Source: Erwinia sp. E_sp_B01_1 (GTDB lineage Bacteria > Pseudomonadota > Gammaproteobacteria > Enterobacterales > Enterobacteriaceae). From it: DNA of 64,000 bases. Each line of letters begins with the position of its first letter. Within the stretch, counting starts at the first letter, position 1. This document shows, one piece after another, positions 39,227 through 49,813 of this stretch. Made by a program: the position numbers and the translations under genes. The DNA lies in assembly GCF_036865545.1 (NCBI RefSeq), contig NZ_CP142208.1, positions 1,984,001 to 2,048,000 on the forward strand, written 5' to 3'. The notes beneath the pieces are model-generated. The model was not told where the DNA came from, ran no database searches, and was given only the letters and a program-made list of their open reading frames with translations.

Positions 39227-40273
39227 TCAGAACCTGGCGTCAACCGCATCCGCCAGCTGCGCCAGCACCGCTTCACTGTCTTCCCATCCCAGACACGGGT
39301 CGGTGATCGACTGGCCGTACACCAGGGGTTTACCGGCTTCTACTTTCTGCGTACCTTCCTGCAGGAAACTCTCAATCATCACGCCAGCTATGGCCCTGGA
39401 TCCGCCACGAATTTGCTGAGCCACGGAAGTCGCCACTTCCTTCTGCAGCCGGTGCTGCTTCAGACAATTACCATGACTGAAATCGATCACCAGCTGTTCC
39501 GGCAGTTTGAACTCCCGCAGGCTGGCCGCCGCAGCGGCAATATCTTCGGGATGATAGTTTGGTTGTCTGCCGCCCCGCATAATTACGTGGCCTGACGGAT
39601 TACCGCTGGTCTGATAAATGGTCATCTGACCGAATTTATCCGGGGAGAGGAACATATGGCTGGCTCTTGCTGCGCGGATAGCATCCACTGCGATCTGAAT
39701 GTTGCCGTCAGTGCCATTTTTAAACCCAACCGGACAGGAGAGGGCAGAAGCCATCTCACGGTGAATCTGGCTCTCGGTGGTGCGGGCACCGATTGCGCCC
39801 CAGCTGATCAAATCAGCGATAAACTGACCAACGACCATATCCAGAAACTCCGTGGCAGTCGGCATGCCCAGCGCATTGATATCCAGTAACAGCTTACGGG
39901 CCACTTCCAGACCATGATTCACCCGGAAACTGCCGTCCAGGTCGGGATCTGAAATCAGCCCTTTCCAGCCAACAACAGTCCTTGGTTTCTCAAAATAGGT
40001 GCGCATCACAATTTCCAGACGCGACTGATACTTCTCACGCAGGCCGTTGAGTTTGCCAGCATAGGCCACAGCTGCTTCAGGATCGTGCAGAGAGCAGGGG
40101 CCAATCACCACTAAAAGCCGGGGATCTTCGCCGGAAAGGATACGGGCAATGCGTTTGCGGGAGTCGGTGACGTTGGCTGCAATGGCCGGTGTAATCGGGT
40201 GCCGCTTAGCCAGTTCATCAGGCGTAATCAGGCTCTCGATGCGCGCGGTCCGCAGTTCATCTGTTTTGTTCAT
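39227..40273 (-). CDS. aroH: 3-deoxy-7-phosphoheptulonate synthase, AroH type
   Basis: AroH condenses phosphoenolpyruvate and erythrose-4-phosphate, the first step of aromatic biosynthesis; this isoenzyme is Trp-inhibited in E. coli. The 348 residues equal E. coli AroH. The class I DAHP synthase blocks VVIGPCSLHDP, MRTYFEKPRTVVGWKGL, GARTTESQIHREMASALS and DFSHGNC are intact. ATG 40273 (NKTDELRTARIES) is chosen by alignment and a GAGATGG site; the frame is open to 40333. E. coli aroH is under TrpR, but no clear TrpR operator was seen. Its neighbour ppsR is on the same strand. Confidence 0.95.
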   Translation of the reverse strand: MNKTDELRTARIESLITPDELAKRHPITPAIAANVTDSRKRIARILSGEDPRLLVVIGPCSLHDPEAAVAYAGKLNGLREKYQSRLEIVMRTYFEKPRTVVGWKGLISDPDLDGSFRVNHGLEVARKLLLDINALGMPTATEFLDMVVGQFIADLISWGAIGARTTESQIHREMASALSCPVGFKNGTDGNIQIAVDAIRAARASHMFLSPDKFGQMTIYQTSGNPSGHVIMRGGRQPNYHPEDIAAAAASLREFKLPEQLVIDFSHGNCLKQHRLQKEVATSVAQQIRGGSRAIAGVMIESFLQEGTQKVEAGKPLVYGQSITDPCLGWEDSEAVLAQLADAVDARF

Positions 40274-40365
40274 AACCATCTCTGAAATTTTTTCTTCGCA
40301 GCGGCAGGAGTGCCGGGAAGTGATGCCGATCACAATAAACCAACCAGCGATGATTTCAACCGCAA

Positions 40366-40384
40366 ACGCCCGTTAAACGGGCGT
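40366..40384 (-). terminator. Hairpin after ppsR
   Basis: ACGCCCG (40366-40372) pairs with CGGGCGT (40378-40384) around TTAAA; on the minus strand TTTGCGGTTG follows. It is placed to end ppsR transcription before aroH, but the T tract is weak. Confidence 0.5.
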
Positions 40385-40404
40385 AACGCGATAAATATCA
40401 CTTT

Positions 40405-41238
40405 TTAATACATCCGGCGCGTCAGCCCCATGATATCGAGGATCTTGGTGGCGATTTCTTCAACAGAATAGTTGGTACTGTTGAGATAGGGGACTTGAGT
40501 GGTGCGGAACAGCGCTTCTACTTCACCTACTTCCAGCCTGCACTGGCGCATAGAAGCATAGCGGGTGTTTTCTGCCCGTTCCTGACGGATGGCGGCCAGA
40601 CGTTCGGGATCGATAGTCAGCCCGAAAAGCTTATTGTGAAAAGGTTTTAACGCCGGAGGCAGTTTGAGGTTGTCCATATCATCGGCGATGAAGGGGTAAT
40701 TAGCGGCGCGGATACCGAACTGCATCGCCAGATAGAGGCTGGTGGGTGTTTTACCGCAGCGGGAAACGCCGAGCAGGATCACCTGCGCATCTTCGAGTCC
40801 CCGCAAAGAAATACCGTCATCATGCGCCAGGCTGTAGTCGATAGCGGCAATGCGGGCATCATATTTTCCGAGGTTGCTGGCCGTCAGTCCGTGAGTGCGG
40901 TTAGCCACCGGGGCCGGTGCAATGCCCAGCTCCTGCTGTAAAGGTGCCACCAGCGACTGCACAATATCCTGACAGAAGCCGTCACTTTGCAAAATAATAT
41001 CGCGGATTTCCGGGGTCACAATCGAGATAAACACCACCGGGCGTACGCCACTTTTCAGGTATAAGGCATTGATTTGCGCCTTAACCGCCAGCGCGCGTTG
41101 TACAGTCTCAACAAAAGGCAGCGTCACGCTGTTGATGCCCACCGGGAATTGAGAAAGCACCGCATGCCCTAACACTTCTGCCGTTATCGCTGTGCCATCC
41201 GAGATATAAAAAACACTTCGCTCACTGTTCACGTCCAT
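40405..41238 (-). CDS. ppsR: PEP synthase regulatory kinase/pyrophosphorylase
   Basis: PpsR (YdiA, DUF299) switches PEP synthetase off by ADP-dependent phosphorylation of a Thr and on by phosphate-dependent dephosphorylation. The 277 residues match E. coli. [23 protein letters not shown] opens the family (quoted in part), and the P-loop-like [15 protein letters not shown] is near residue 150. ATG 41238 is favoured over GTG 41253 because GGGAG lies six bases before it. It is divergent from its target gene ppsA, as in E. coli. Confidence 0.96.
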   Translation of the reverse strand: MDVNSERSVFYISDGTAITAEVLGHAVLSQFPVGINSVTLPFVETVQRALAVKAQINALYLKSGVRPVVFISIVTPEIRDIILQSDGFCQDIVQSLVAPLQQELGIAPAPVANRTHGLTASNLGKYDARIAAIDYSLAHDDGISLRGLEDAQVILLGVSRCGKTPTSLYLAMQFGIRAANYPFIADDMDNLKLPPALKPFHNKLFGLTIDPERLAAIRQERAENTRYASMRQCRLEVGEVEALFRTTQVPYLNSTNYSVEEIATKILDIMGLTRRMY

Positions 41239-41700
41239 TTTTTCTCCCGACACTGTGCATCACTGCAGACTAAATTAATTCACTGCTGGAAAGCAAATAG
41301 TGATATCGCCTGCAAAACAAATTAAATGATTCATAAGTTAATGATATGAACTTTTCATTTTTATAAGCTGGTCGTCTCACTGAATTCAGGAATTAATGAA
41401 ATGATGTTTCCGTTTTTTATTCCTAAAAATAGAGCTTAGAAGAAAAAGCATTCGGTTTATTCATCAAAATGAATTGCGCAACAAGGTGGGTGAGGTAATT
41501 GCAAAACTGTGAGCAGGCTCCTGAAAGATAAAGAATTATCCTATTCACCCGCTTGCGCAACGCCCTGTTTCATGGCGGAGTTTTCTTAAAAACGCATTTT
41601 TAATCCGCTTTATCGATTCAACAGTTTCTTTCTGGCACGGGAATATGCCAGGCTCAAAATGCACTGCTCCCCATTAATTAAATTCAAAAGGATTGTTTCA
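41239..41700. promoter_or_regulatory. ppsR-ppsA divergent intergenic region
   Basis: The 462 bp between the divergent genes contain AT-rich sequence and no ORF. Promoters for both must lie here. E. coli ppsA is activated by Cra; the palindrome CTGAATTCAG (41380-41389) is only partly like a Cra site, so I do not assign it. AAAAGGATT precedes the ppsA ATG. Confidence 0.5.
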
Positions 41701-44082
41701 ATGTCCAATAAAGGCGAACTGCCGCTTGTGCTCTGGTATAACCAGCTTGGCATGAACGATGTTGATCGGGTGGGAGGCAAAAATGCCTCTCTGGGTGAAA
41801 TGATTACTAATTTGTCCTCGCTGGGCGTTTCTGTCCCTAATGGCTTTGCGACGACCTCAGATGCGTTCAATCAGTTCCTCGATCAAAGCGGCGTCAATCA
41901 GCGTATCTACGATTTGCTGGATAAGACCGATATTGATGATGTTGATGAACTGGCTAAAGCGGGCAAGCAAATCCGTCAGTGGATTGTGGACACCCCTTTT
42001 ACGCCCGAACTGGAACAGGCTATTCATCAGGCCTATGAGCAACTCTCGTCTGACGATGCTGAAGCCTCATTTGCGGTTCGCTCCTCTGCCACCGCTGAAG
42101 ATATGCCGGATGCCTCTTTTGCCGGCCAGCAGGAAACCTTCCTGAACGTCCAGGGTTATGACGCAGTGTTGATCGCGGTGAAGCATGTTTACGCCTCATT
42201 GTTTAACGATCGCGCCATCTCTTACCGCGTGCATCAGGGCTACGATCATCGTGGGGTGGCACTCTCCGCCGGGGTCCAGCGCATGGTGCGTTCGGATCTG
42301 GGTTCTGCAGGCGTCATGTTCACCATTGATACGGAATCGGGCTTTGACCAGGTGGTCTTTATCACCGCGGCGTTAGGTCTGGGTGAAATGGTGGTGCAGG
42401 GTGCCGTAAACCCTGACGAGTTCTATGTCCATAAACCCACTCTTGCGGCCGGTCGGCCTGCCATTGTGCGCCGCAATATGGGATCGAAAAAAATCCGTAT
42501 GGTCTATGCCGACTCTCAGGAGCACGGTGAACAGGTCCGTATTGAGGACGTTCCGGAAGAGGAGCGGGATCGTTACTGTCTGACTAACGAAGAAGTTGAA
42601 GCTCTGGCTACTCAGGCAGTACAGATTGAGAAACATTACCAGCGTCCTATGGACATTGAGTGGGCGAAAGATGGCCATACCGGCAAACTCTTTATCGTGC
42701 AGGCCCGTCCTGAAACCGTCCGTTCAAATGGTCAGGTAATGGAACGCTATACCCTGCAGGGCAAGGGGAAAGTGGTGGTGGAAGGCCGTGCTATCGGTCA
42801 CCGAATCGGCGCGGGTGAAGTAAAAGTTATCCACGACATCAGTGAAATGAATCGCATAGAAAAAGGTGACGTGCTGGTCACCGACATGACCGACCCGGAC
42901 TGGGAACCGATCATGAAAAAGGCCTCAGCCATTGTGACCAATCGCGGGGGACGAACCTGCCATGCGGCGATTATCGCCCGTGAACTGGGTATTCCTGCGG
43001 TGGTAGGGTGCGGTAATGCTACGGATCTGCTTAAAGAGGGTCACCAGGTAACGGTTTCCTGTTCTGAAGGCGATACCGGCTACGTTTATGATGAACTGCT
43101 GGATTTCGAAGTGAAAAGTTCTCAGGTGGATGAATTGCCGTCGCTGCCACTGAAGATCATGATGAACGTTGGTAATCCGGATCGTGCCTTTGATTTCGCC
43201 TGTCTGCCCAATGAAGGGGTAGGCCTGGCGCGTCTGGAATTTATTATTAACCGCATGATTGGCGTACACCCGAAAGCGCTGCTGGAGTTCGATAAGCAGA
43301 CACCTGAGCTGCAAAAGCAGATCCGCAGCCTGATGAAAGGTTTTGACGATCCGGTCGAGTTTTATATCGCCCGTCTTACCGAAGGTATTGCCACCCTGGG
43401 GGCCGCATTCTCGCCGAAGCGCGTCATTGTTCGTTTATCTGATTTTAAAACTAACGAATACGCCAATCTGGTGGGCGGCGAGCGTTACGAACCGGAAGAA
43501 GAGAACCCGATGCTGGGCTTCCGGGGTGCAGGACGCTATGTTTCTGACAGCTTCCGTGACTGCTTCGCACTGGAGTGTGCTGCCGTCAAGCGCGTGCGTA
43601 ACGATATGGGGCTGACCAACGTTGAGATTATGGTGCCGTTTGTCCGCACCGTGGCTCAGGCTAAAGCCGTGGTTGAAGAACTTGAGCGCCAGGGACTGAA
43701 GCGCGGCGAGAACGGCCTTAAGCTGATTATGATGTGCGAAATTCCGTCTAATGCCCTGCTGGCTGAGCAGTTCCTGCAGTATTTTGACGGCTTCTCTATC
43801 GGCTCGAATGATATGACTCAGCTCGCGCTGGGGCTGGACAGGGATTCTGGCGTAGTGTCTGAACTGTTTGACGAACGTAATGATGCTGTGAAAGCACTGC
43901 TCTCTATGGCGATACGTGCGGCAAAAAAAGAAGGAAAATACGTGGGGATCTGTGGTCAGGGTCCTTCGGATCATGAAGACTTCGCTGCCTGGCTAATGGA
44001 TGAGGGTATCGACAGTTTGTCTCTTAACCCGGATACGGTCGTTCAGACCTGGTTAAGCCTGGCAGAAATACCGGCTAAATAG
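41701..44082 (+). CDS. ppsA: Phosphoenolpyruvate synthase
   Basis: PpsA converts pyruvate and ATP to PEP, AMP and phosphate for gluconeogenesis. The 793 residues show the N-terminal ATP-grasp domain ([33 protein letters not shown]), the swivelling domain with phospho-His in [15 protein letters not shown], the regulatory Thr just before that His (the target of PpsR), and the C-terminal TIM-barrel PEP domain ([23 protein letters not shown]). ATG 41701 is chosen by the E. coli start; the upstream codon at 41659 is not supported. A terminator follows at 44109. Confidence 0.98.
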   Translation: MSNKGELPLVLWYNQLGMNDVDRVGGKNASLGEMITNLSSLGVSVPNGFATTSDAFNQFLDQSGVNQRIYDLLDKTDIDDVDELAKAGKQIRQWIVDTPFTPELEQAIHQAYEQLSSDDAEASFAVRSSATAEDMPDASFAGQQETFLNVQGYDAVLIAVKHVYASLFNDRAISYRVHQGYDHRGVALSAGVQRMVRSDLGSAGVMFTIDTESGFDQVVFITAALGLGEMVVQGAVNPDEFYVHKPTLAAGRPAIVRRNMGSKKIRMVYADSQEHGEQVRIEDVPEEERDRYCLTNEEVEALATQAVQIEKHYQRPMDIEWAKDGHTGKLFIVQARPETVRSNGQVMERYTLQGKGKVVVEGRAIGHRIGAGEVKVIHDISEMNRIEKGDVLVTDMTDPDWEPIMKKASAIVTNRGGRTCHAAIIARELGIPAVVGCGNATDLLKEGHQVTVSCSEGDTGYVYDELLDFEVKSSQVDELPSLPLKIMMNVGNPDRAFDFACLPNEGVGLARLEFIINRMIGVHPKALLEFDKQTPELQKQIRSLMKGFDDPVEFYIARLTEGIATLGAAFSPKRVIVRLSDFKTNEYANLVGGERYEPEEENPMLGFRGAGRYVSDSFRDCFALECAAVKRVRNDMGLTNVEIMVPFVRTVAQAKAVVEELERQGLKRGENGLKLIMMCEIPSNALLAEQFLQYFDGFSIGSNDMTQLALGLDRDSGVVSELFDERNDAVKALLSMAIRAAKKEGKYVGICGQGPSDHEDFAAWLMDEGIDSLSLNPDTVVQTWLSLAEIPAK

Positions 44083-44108
44083 CAGAGTTCACTGTCATAA
44101 CCGCAATC

Positions 44109-44132
44109 AGGCCAGTTAATCTGGCCTTTTTG
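44109..44132 (+). terminator. Terminator of ppsA
   Basis: AGGCCAG pairs with CTGGCCT around TTAAT, followed by TTTTTG. It lies 15 bp from the end of the convergent rprA gene. Confidence 0.88.
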
Positions 44133-44146
44133 CATTTCCTGCAGAC

Positions 44147-44255
44147 AAAAAAAAGCCCATCACATGGGATGGGCAAAGACTACACACAGCAATTCTTTAC
44201 ATTATTCGGGGGAAAAAGGTTGTTTAAAAATCAGCGGTTTGATCGTAAACATGTG
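44147..44255 (-). ncRNA. rprA: Small RNA RprA homologue
   Basis: RprA is an Hfq-dependent sRNA that activates rpoS translation and is transcribed under RcsB in E. coli. Read on the minus strand, GAATTGCTGTGTGTAG then TCTTTGCCCAT, a hairpin (GCCCATC/GATGGGC, 44155-44174) and eight T reproduce the 3' half of E. coli RprA as I remember it. The 5' half is diverged, so the start near 44255 is only an estimate from the 105-nt E. coli length. In E. coli rprA is also next to ydiK. The transcript may start further upstream; see the overlapping ORF at 44202. Confidence 0.85.
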
Positions 44256-44288
44256 ATTCATACTATTCAGACGGGCGGGGCTAGTCAT
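44202..44288 (-). CDS. 28-residue ORF overlapping rprA
   Basis: A minus-strand ATG at 44288 has AAGAGG upstream (CTAATAAGAGG, then eight bases) and a 28-codon frame ending in PLIFKQPFSPE. It overlaps the 5' half of the predicted sRNA. Either the RNA is longer than in E. coli and also encodes a peptide, or the frame is chance. I know no family for it. Its good ribosome binding site is the main evidence. Confidence 0.35.
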   Translation of the reverse strand: MTSPARLNSMNHMFTIKPLIFKQPFSPE

Positions 44289-44421
44289 TAAGAATCCTCT
44301 TATTAGTTTAAAAGCCATAACCTTTTGTGACAGATTCAGTGGAATGCCCAGGATTAAACTGTATGGAATGTAATCAATAGCCCCTCTGCACTGCTAAAAA
44401 GCACAAAAAATGCGCTTTTCT

Positions 44422-44435
44422 TATAAAGTTTCCTA
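44422..44435 (-). promoter_or_regulatory. RcsB-box-like sequence upstream of rprA
   Basis: On the minus strand TAGGAAACTTTATA matches 10 of 14 bases of the RcsAB box in reverse orientation. It is upstream of rprA, which is RcsB-dependent in E. coli. Its distance (about 150 bp from the estimated sRNA start) would imply a longer transcript, so the call is tentative. Confidence 0.3.
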
Positions 44436-44510
44436 ATCAAAGTGAGTTAAGACGTGACGGAAATTTTTTTTACATTAGCCGCGGCCAGGAGTCCTGACCG
44501 CGAAAAGAGA

Positions 44511-45629
44511 TTATTTTGCGGCTATATCCTGTTCAATCTCTGCCAGCTCTTCCACCACGTCTTCGGGCGATTCTTCCGGGGCCGGGGCTTCATGCATCCA
44601 CACCAACACCAGACGGTAGGAGACTGCCAGCACGACGGGACCGATAAACAGGCCAATCATGCCAAATGCGAACAGGCCGCCAATAACGCCTGAAAGGATG
44701 AGGATCATCGGCAGGTCAGCGCCCATCCGGATTAACATAGGCCGCAGCACGTTATCCAGCGTGCCCACCACGCAACTCCAGATCAGCAACACGGTGCCCC
44801 AGGTATTATCGCCACTCCAGTAGAGCCAGATGATGGCGGGCACCAGCACCACCAGTGGACCCAGCTGCACCAGACAGGCCAGGATCATCACCACCGTCAG
44901 CACCGTAGCATAAGGAATACCCGCAATGGCCAGCCCAATACCCCCCAGCACCCCCTGCACCAGCGCGGTAACGACCACGCCCAGTGCCACCGCGCGAATG
45001 GCCTGTCCTGCCAGCAAAACGGCAGCATCGCCACGGCGTGAAGCCAGGCGGAAAGCAAAATGACGGATACCGTGACCCACCTGCTCACCCCGCCAGTACA
45101 ACAGCACGCTGAATAACAGCATCAGGCCCAGATGCATCATGAACCGGCCAAAATGTCCGGCCTGGGCAAAAAGGAAACCGCTTGTGCGGCCGATATAGGG
45201 CTGTACTTTAGCCATCATGGCACTGCCGCCGCCCTGGACGAGATTAAACCAGGCCGAGTAGATTTTTTTACCCGCCAGCGGAATGCTTTTCAGCCAGTGC
45301 ATATCCGGTAAATCAAGATGTCGGGCCGATGCCCATGCCACCACGGGACCGCTGTTTTCAATCAGGCTGTTGACCAGAAGTGCGACGGGGAAAATAAAGA
45401 GCAGGAGCAGGATCAGCGTCATGGCAATAACGGCCAGCGAACGGCGTCCCCACAGTAATCCCTGGATTTTAATCATCAGCGGCCAGGTGGCGATAACCAC
45501 CATACTGGCCCAGGCAAAGCCCAGCACGAAAGGCTGAACCACCCAGATACAGGCCACAATCAGCAGCGTGATAAATAACAGGGAGAAGATGATTTGCGGC
45601 AAATCCCAGCCTTTTTGCATATTCTTCAT
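44511..45629 (-). CDS. ydiK: AI-2E family inner-membrane protein YdiK
   Basis: YdiK is a polytopic inner-membrane protein of the AI-2E/UPF0118 transporter-like family, with about eight membrane segments in 372 residues. The family block LVQLGPLVVLVPAIIWLYWSG and GTLDNVLRPMLIRMGADLPM are present, with an acidic tail. No substrate is known for YdiK. ATG 45629 is used; ATG 45620 is an alternative, and the frame is open to 45746 without homology. It is divergent from ydiJ, as in E. coli, and about 255 bp separates it from rprA. Confidence 0.92.
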   Translation of the reverse strand: MKNMQKGWDLPQIIFSLLFITLLIVACIWVVQPFVLGFAWASMVVIATWPLMIKIQGLLWGRRSLAVIAMTLILLLLFIFPVALLVNSLIENSGPVVAWASARHLDLPDMHWLKSIPLAGKKIYSAWFNLVQGGGSAMMAKVQPYIGRTSGFLFAQAGHFGRFMMHLGLMLLFSVLLYWRGEQVGHGIRHFAFRLASRRGDAAVLLAGQAIRAVALGVVVTALVQGVLGGIGLAIAGIPYATVLTVVMILACLVQLGPLVVLVPAIIWLYWSGDNTWGTVLLIWSCVVGTLDNVLRPMLIRMGADLPMILILSGVIGGLFAFGMIGLFIGPVVLAVSYRLVLVWMHEAPAPEESPEDVVEELAEIEQDIAAK

Positions 45630-45852
45630 GGTTGACACCCTAACATCAGATAAAAGTCCATTACGGGTTATCCCTGAAAGACCCCTGTCTTCCCGCTCAC
45701 CACCCAAAGCATGATGCATTAAACGCATTTTCGACAGAAACGGCACGCTATTCTTTTGCCCCCTGTTTTGAAACCGCGACAGGCCATAAAAAAATGTGAT
45801 AAAAAAAGGAGAGCAAGAGCAAACGTTCCCCCAACATTTTGGTCACCCGATA

Positions 45853-48800
45853 ATGATCCCACAGATTTCTCAGGCGCCGGGCCTCGTTCAACTGGTGCTG
45901 AATTTTTTGCAGGCGTTAGAGCAGCAGGGCTTCACCGGCGATACCGCTACCAGCTATGCCGATCGTCTTACGATGTCCACCGACAACAGTATCTATCAGC
46001 TACTTCCTGATGCCGTTCTCTTTCCCCGTTCCACTGCCGACGTTGCACTGATTGCCCGGCTGGCGGGAGAAGAGCGTTTCAGTAGCCTGGTCTTTACTCC
46101 CAGAGGCGGCGGCACCGGCACTAACGGTCAGTCGCTTAATCAGGGGATTGTGGTGGACATGTCGCGCCATATGAACCGCATCCTGGAGATCAACGTTGAA
46201 CAGGGCTGGGTCAAGGTAGAGGCGGGGGTGATCAAAGATCAGCTCAATGCTTATCTGAAACCCTTCGGCTACTTTTTCTCACCGGAACTTTCAACCAGCA
46301 ACCGTGCCACCCTGGGCGGCATGATTAATACCGATGCCTCCGGACAGGGGTCTCTGGTCTACGGAAAAACCTCCGATCATGTCACCGGCCTGCGTGCCGT
46401 GCTGTTGGGTGGGGATATTCTGGATACACGACGCCTTCCGGTCTCGCTGGCTGAAGAACTGGCTCAGGAGCAGAGCCAGGAAGGCATTATTTATCGCACA
46501 GTGCTGGAGCGCTGCCGCGATCGTCATCAGCAAATTATCGATAAATTCCCGAAACTGAACCGTTTTCTTACCGGTTACGATCTGCGGCACGTGGTCAGTG
46601 ACGATCTTAAACACGTCGATCTGACGCCTCTCCTCTGTGGGGCAGAGGGCACGCTGGCCTTTATCACCGAAGCCCGCCTGAACATCACCCCTATCCCCAA
46701 AGTTCGTCGGCTGGTAAACATCAAATATGACTCCTTTGATTCCGCTCTGCGAAGCGCCCCCTTTATGGTGGAAGCGAAAGCGCTGTCGGTAGAAACCGTC
46801 GACTCCAAAGTCCTTAATCTGGCCCGCGAAGACATCGTCTGGCATTCGGTCAGTGAGCTGATCACCGATGTGCCCAATCAGGAGATGCTGGGGCTGAACA
46901 TCGTTGAATTTGCCGGGGATGACAAAGAGCTGATCGATCAGCAACTGGGATCCTTGTGTCAGCGTCTGGATGGATTGATTGCCGCCAGGGAGTCTGGCGT
47001 GATTGGTTACCAGCTTTGTGACGATCCGGGCGGCATTGAGCGTATTTATGCGATGCGTAAAAAAGCTGTGGGCCTGCTGGGTAATGCTAAAGGTCGTGCC
47101 AAACCGATCCCCTTTGTTGAAGATACTTGTGTGCCCCCTCAGCACCTTGCCGATTATATTGTCGAGTTCCGCGCGCTGCTGGATGGCCATAATCTGAGCT
47201 ACGGCATGTTCGGTCATGTTGATGCGGGCGTGCTGCATGTGCGGCCTGCGCTGGATATGTGCGATCCTCAGCAGGAGATGCTGATGAAGCAGATCTCCGA
47301 CGAAGTGGTCGCCCTGACGGCCCGTTACGGCGGTCTGCTTTGGGGAGAGCATGGCAAGGGGTTCCGGGCAGAGTACAGCCCGGAATTCTTTGGCGAGGCA
47401 TTGTTTAACGACCTGCGTCGCATTAAGGCCGCCTTTGACCCGGCCAACAGGCTGAACCCGGGTAAAATTTGCGCGCCGTTTGGCGTAGACGATCCGATGA
47501 TGAAAGTGGATGCGGTTAAGCGGGGCACCTTTGACCGCCAGATCCCGGTCAATGTCCGTACCGACTGGCGGGGTGCCATGGAGTGTAACGGTAACGGGCT
47601 TTGCTTTAACTTTGATGTCCGCAGCCCGATGTGCCCGTCGATGAAGATAACCGGTAACCGTATCCATTCGCCAAAGGGCCGCGCAACACTGACCCGTGAA
47701 TGGTTACGCCTGCTGGCGGAGCAGGGCGTTGATCCGCTTGAGCTGGAAAAACGTCTGCCTGAGAGCAAAGTCTCGCTGCGGGGCATGATTGAGCGTACCC
47801 GTAACAGCTGGTATGCCCGGCGCGGTGAGTATGACTTCTCACACGAAGTGAAAGAGGCGATGTCGGGCTGTCTGGCCTGCAAGGCCTGTTCCACTCAGTG
47901 CCCAATCAAAATCGACGTGCCGGGATTCCGCTCCCGCTTCCTTCAGCTTTATCACACCCGCTACCTGCGTCCGGCCAGTGATTATCTGGTAGGCAGTGTG
48001 GAAAGTTACGCGCCGCTGATGGCTAAAGCACCCAAATTCTTCAATTTCTTCCTGCGTCAGCCATTGATGAGGGAGATGAGTAAACGGCATGTTGGAATGG
48101 TAGATTTGCCGCTGCTTTCCTCGCCTAATCTTAAAAAGCAGCTCTCCGGACAGCCAGCGCTGACCACGACGCTGGAGCAGCTTGAAAGCATGAGCCCGAC
48201 AGAGCGTGAACGCTATGTGCTGGTGGTACAGGATCCCTTTACCAGCTATTACGAAGCGCAGCTGGTGGCAGATTTTGTCTCGCTGATTGAAAAGCTGGGC
48301 TTCAGGCCTGTGGTCCTGCCGTTCTCCCCCAACGGCAAAGCGCAGCATGTGAAAGGCTTCCTGCAAAGCTTTGCACGTACGGCTAAGAAAACAGCAGATT
48401 TCCTGAACCGGGTAGCAAAACTGGAACTGCCCCTGGTAGGGGTGGATCCGGCCCTGGTACTCTGCTATCGCGAAGAATATAAAGAAATTCTGGCTGAGCG
48501 GCGGGGTAACTTCCATGTGCAGCTGGTGCATGAATGGCTGCAGCAGGCGCTGCCGGAACAGGAAAAACCGCCGGTCAGCGGCGATGCGTGGTATCTGTTT
48601 GGCCATTGCACTGAGGTGACTGCGCTGCCTGCGTCGGTGAAACAGTGGGAAGGCATATTTGCCCGATTCGGTGCAAAACTTGAGAATGTCAGCGTCGGGT
48701 GCTGCGGTATGGCCGGTACCTACGGTCACGAAAGTAAAAATCTGGCGAATTCGCTGGGGATTTATGAACTGTCGTGGCACCAGGCGTTGCAAAGGTTGCC

Positions 48801-48906
48801 TCGTCAACGCTGCCTCGCCACCGGCTATTCCTGCCGTAGTCAGGTAAAACGCGTGGAGGGGAACGGGATGCGTCATCCTCTTCAGGCTTTGCTGGAGCTT
48901 TTATAA
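45853..48906 (+). CDS. ydiJ: FAD-linked oxidoreductase / Fe-S protein YdiJ
   Basis: This is a large D-2-hydroxyglutarate dehydrogenase-type enzyme. It has 1017 residues from ATG 45853 ([10 protein letters not shown]), which aligns with the E. coli start; an open GTG at 45796 is less likely. An FAD-binding type 4 domain ([18 protein letters not shown], near residue 75) is followed by the FAD-oxidase C domain ([14 protein letters not shown]), a ferredoxin-like 4Fe-4S motif ([14 protein letters not shown]) and a C-terminal cysteine-rich CCG domain ([13 protein letters not shown]). E. coli YdiJ oxidises D-2-hydroxyglutarate. Its stop overlaps the menI ATG (TAATG), so the two are coupled. Confidence 0.95.
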   Translation: MIPQISQAPGLVQLVLNFLQALEQQGFTGDTATSYADRLTMSTDNSIYQLLPDAVLFPRSTADVALIARLAGEERFSSLVFTPRGGGTGTNGQSLNQGIVVDMSRHMNRILEINVEQGWVKVEAGVIKDQLNAYLKPFGYFFSPELSTSNRATLGGMINTDASGQGSLVYGKTSDHVTGLRAVLLGGDILDTRRLPVSLAEELAQEQSQEGIIYRTVLERCRDRHQQIIDKFPKLNRFLTGYDLRHVVSDDLKHVDLTPLLCGAEGTLAFITEARLNITPIPKVRRLVNIKYDSFDSALRSAPFMVEAKALSVETVDSKVLNLAREDIVWHSVSELITDVPNQEMLGLNIVEFAGDDKELIDQQLGSLCQRLDGLIAARESGVIGYQLCDDPGGIERIYAMRKKAVGLLGNAKGRAKPIPFVEDTCVPPQHLADYIVEFRALLDGHNLSYGMFGHVDAGVLHVRPALDMCDPQQEMLMKQISDEVVALTARYGGLLWGEHGKGFRAEYSPEFFGEALFNDLRRIKAAFDPANRLNPGKICAPFGVDDPMMKVDAVKRGTFDRQIPVNVRTDWRGAMECNGNGLCFNFDVRSPMCPSMKITGNRIHSPKGRATLTREWLRLLAEQGVDPLELEKRLPESKVSLRGMIERTRNSWYARRGEYDFSHEVKEAMSGCLACKACSTQCPIKIDVPGFRSRFLQLYHTRYLRPASDYLVGSVESYAPLMAKAPKFFNFFLRQPLMREMSKRHVGMVDLPLLSSPNLKKQLSGQPALTTTLEQLESMSPTERERYVLVVQDPFTSYYEAQLVADFVSLIEKLGFRPVVLPFSPNGKAQHVKGFLQSFARTAKKTADFLNRVAKLELPLVGVDPALVLCYREEYKEILAERRGNFHVQLVHEWLQQALPEQEKPPVSGDAWYLFGHCTEVTALPASVKQWEGIFARFGAKLENVSVGCCGMAGTYGHESKNLANSLGIYELSWHQALQRLPRQRCLATGYSCRSQVKRVEGNGMRHPLQALLELL

Positions 48907-49334
48907 TGGCTATCTGGAAACGTCAGGTCACCCTGGAGCAGATTAATCAACAGAGCCAGGGGACGCTTGTCTCACACCTGGGCATTGTTTTCACCGCTCT
49001 GGATGACGATAGCTTAACGGCAACGCTGCCGGTTGATCCCCGCACACGCCAGCCTTTTGGCCTGCTGCATGGCGGAGCTTCTGTAGTGCTGGCTGAAACG
49101 CTGGGGTCAATGGCGGGCTATCTCTGTACCGAAGGCGAAGAGAACATCGTGGGAGTGGATATCAATGCCAGCCACCTGCGTGCAGTGCGGGAAGGGGAGG
49201 TGAAGGGGGTATGCCGGCCCCTTCACCTGGGCCGGCGTCAACAGGTCTGGCAGATTGAGGTTTTTGACCCGCAACAACGCCTGTGCTGCACCTCCCGTTT
49301 GACCACGGCGGTGATGTCAGCCAGTGCAAAATAG
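48906..49334 (+). CDS. menI: 1,4-dihydroxy-2-naphthoyl-CoA hydrolase
   Basis: MenI (YdiI) is a hotdog-fold thioesterase that releases 1,4-dihydroxy-2-naphthoate from its CoA ester in menaquinone biosynthesis. The 142 residues have the catalytic Glu in the [20 protein letters not shown] block, as in E. coli MenI, and end with a longer polar tail. Its ATG overlaps the ydiJ stop. E. coli has the same ydiJ-menI order near suf. Confidence 0.93.
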   Translation: MAIWKRQVTLEQINQQSQGTLVSHLGIVFTALDDDSLTATLPVDPRTRQPFGLLHGGASVVLAETLGSMAGYLCTEGEENIVGVDINASHLRAVREGEVKGVCRPLHLGRRQQVWQIEVFDPQQRLCCTSRLTTAVMSASAK

Positions 49335-49373
49335 TGATATACTCTTCCGCCTTTAAAACCGATCCCGGAAGCC

Positions 49374-49790
49374 TTACATAATCCAGGATGCGTGCTTAAC
49401 GAACTCACTCTGTAGTCGGGTTGCTTTATCCCACTCCCCGCTCATGGCCAGTTGATGGCACAGGCGGGTAAGCGAGTGACGGGCCAGTTGCCAGGCTTGC
49501 ATACGGAATAATCTGTCGCGTTCGCTGTTGGCTAACTCCTGAACGAGACGATGATGAAGTTTACCCATAGCATGCAGGTAGCTCTGGTCGTCTCCGTTAA
49601 GCTGGCAGAGTTCTGCCATATCGAGGCAGGTATCATTGAATTTGCGCAGTTGTTCGAGAGTGCACTCCGGGCGGTTCACTTTGGCTTGTGCCATGTAGTA
49701 ATCGACGGTGATATCACGAACTGAAAATTTGTATTCGTCAATCTTGTGTTGCAGCCAGGCACTCATCGACAGATTCATTTTTTGACCCAT
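49374..49790 (-). CDS. Conserved hypothetical protein under a Fur box
   Basis: I do not recognise a function. The 138-residue protein has no signal peptide or membrane segment and is predicted largely helical and charged, with Gln/Leu-rich segments (LQHKIDEYKFSVRDIT, HAMGKLHHRLVQELANSERD). A codon at 49778 (MNLSMSAWLQ) is an alternative start. It sits where E. coli has ydiH, but the sequence is not the 62-residue YdiH I remember. A near-perfect Fur box starts five bases before its start codon, so it is likely made under iron limitation, next to the Fur-regulated suf operon. Confidence 0.75.
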   Translation of the reverse strand: MGQKMNLSMSAWLQHKIDEYKFSVRDITVDYYMAQAKVNRPECTLEQLRKFNDTCLDMAELCQLNGDDQSYLHAMGKLHHRLVQELANSERDRLFRMQAWQLARHSLTRLCHQLAMSGEWDKATRLQSEFVKHASWIM

Positions 49791-49794
49791 TTGC

Positions 49795-49813
49795 GCTAAT
49801 GATAATCATTATC
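49795..49813 (-). promoter_or_regulatory. Near-perfect Fur box
   Basis: GCTAATGATAATCATTATC differs from the 19-bp Fur consensus at only one base. It ends five bases before the start codon of the minus-strand gene at 49790, so Fur binding would cover its initiation region. The suf promoter is some 300 bp away on the other strand. Confidence 0.85.

Noticed and set aside
41380..41389. Palindrome CTGAATTCAG as a Cra operator for ppsA
   Set aside because: The spacing and flanking bases do not fit the Cra consensus well, and short palindromes are common in AT-rich DNA.
46291..47667. 458-codon open frame antisense to ydiJ
   Set aside because: Long antisense frames are expected in GC-rich coding DNA. 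ydiJ is a clear orthologue on the other strand and the antisense protein shows no family features.
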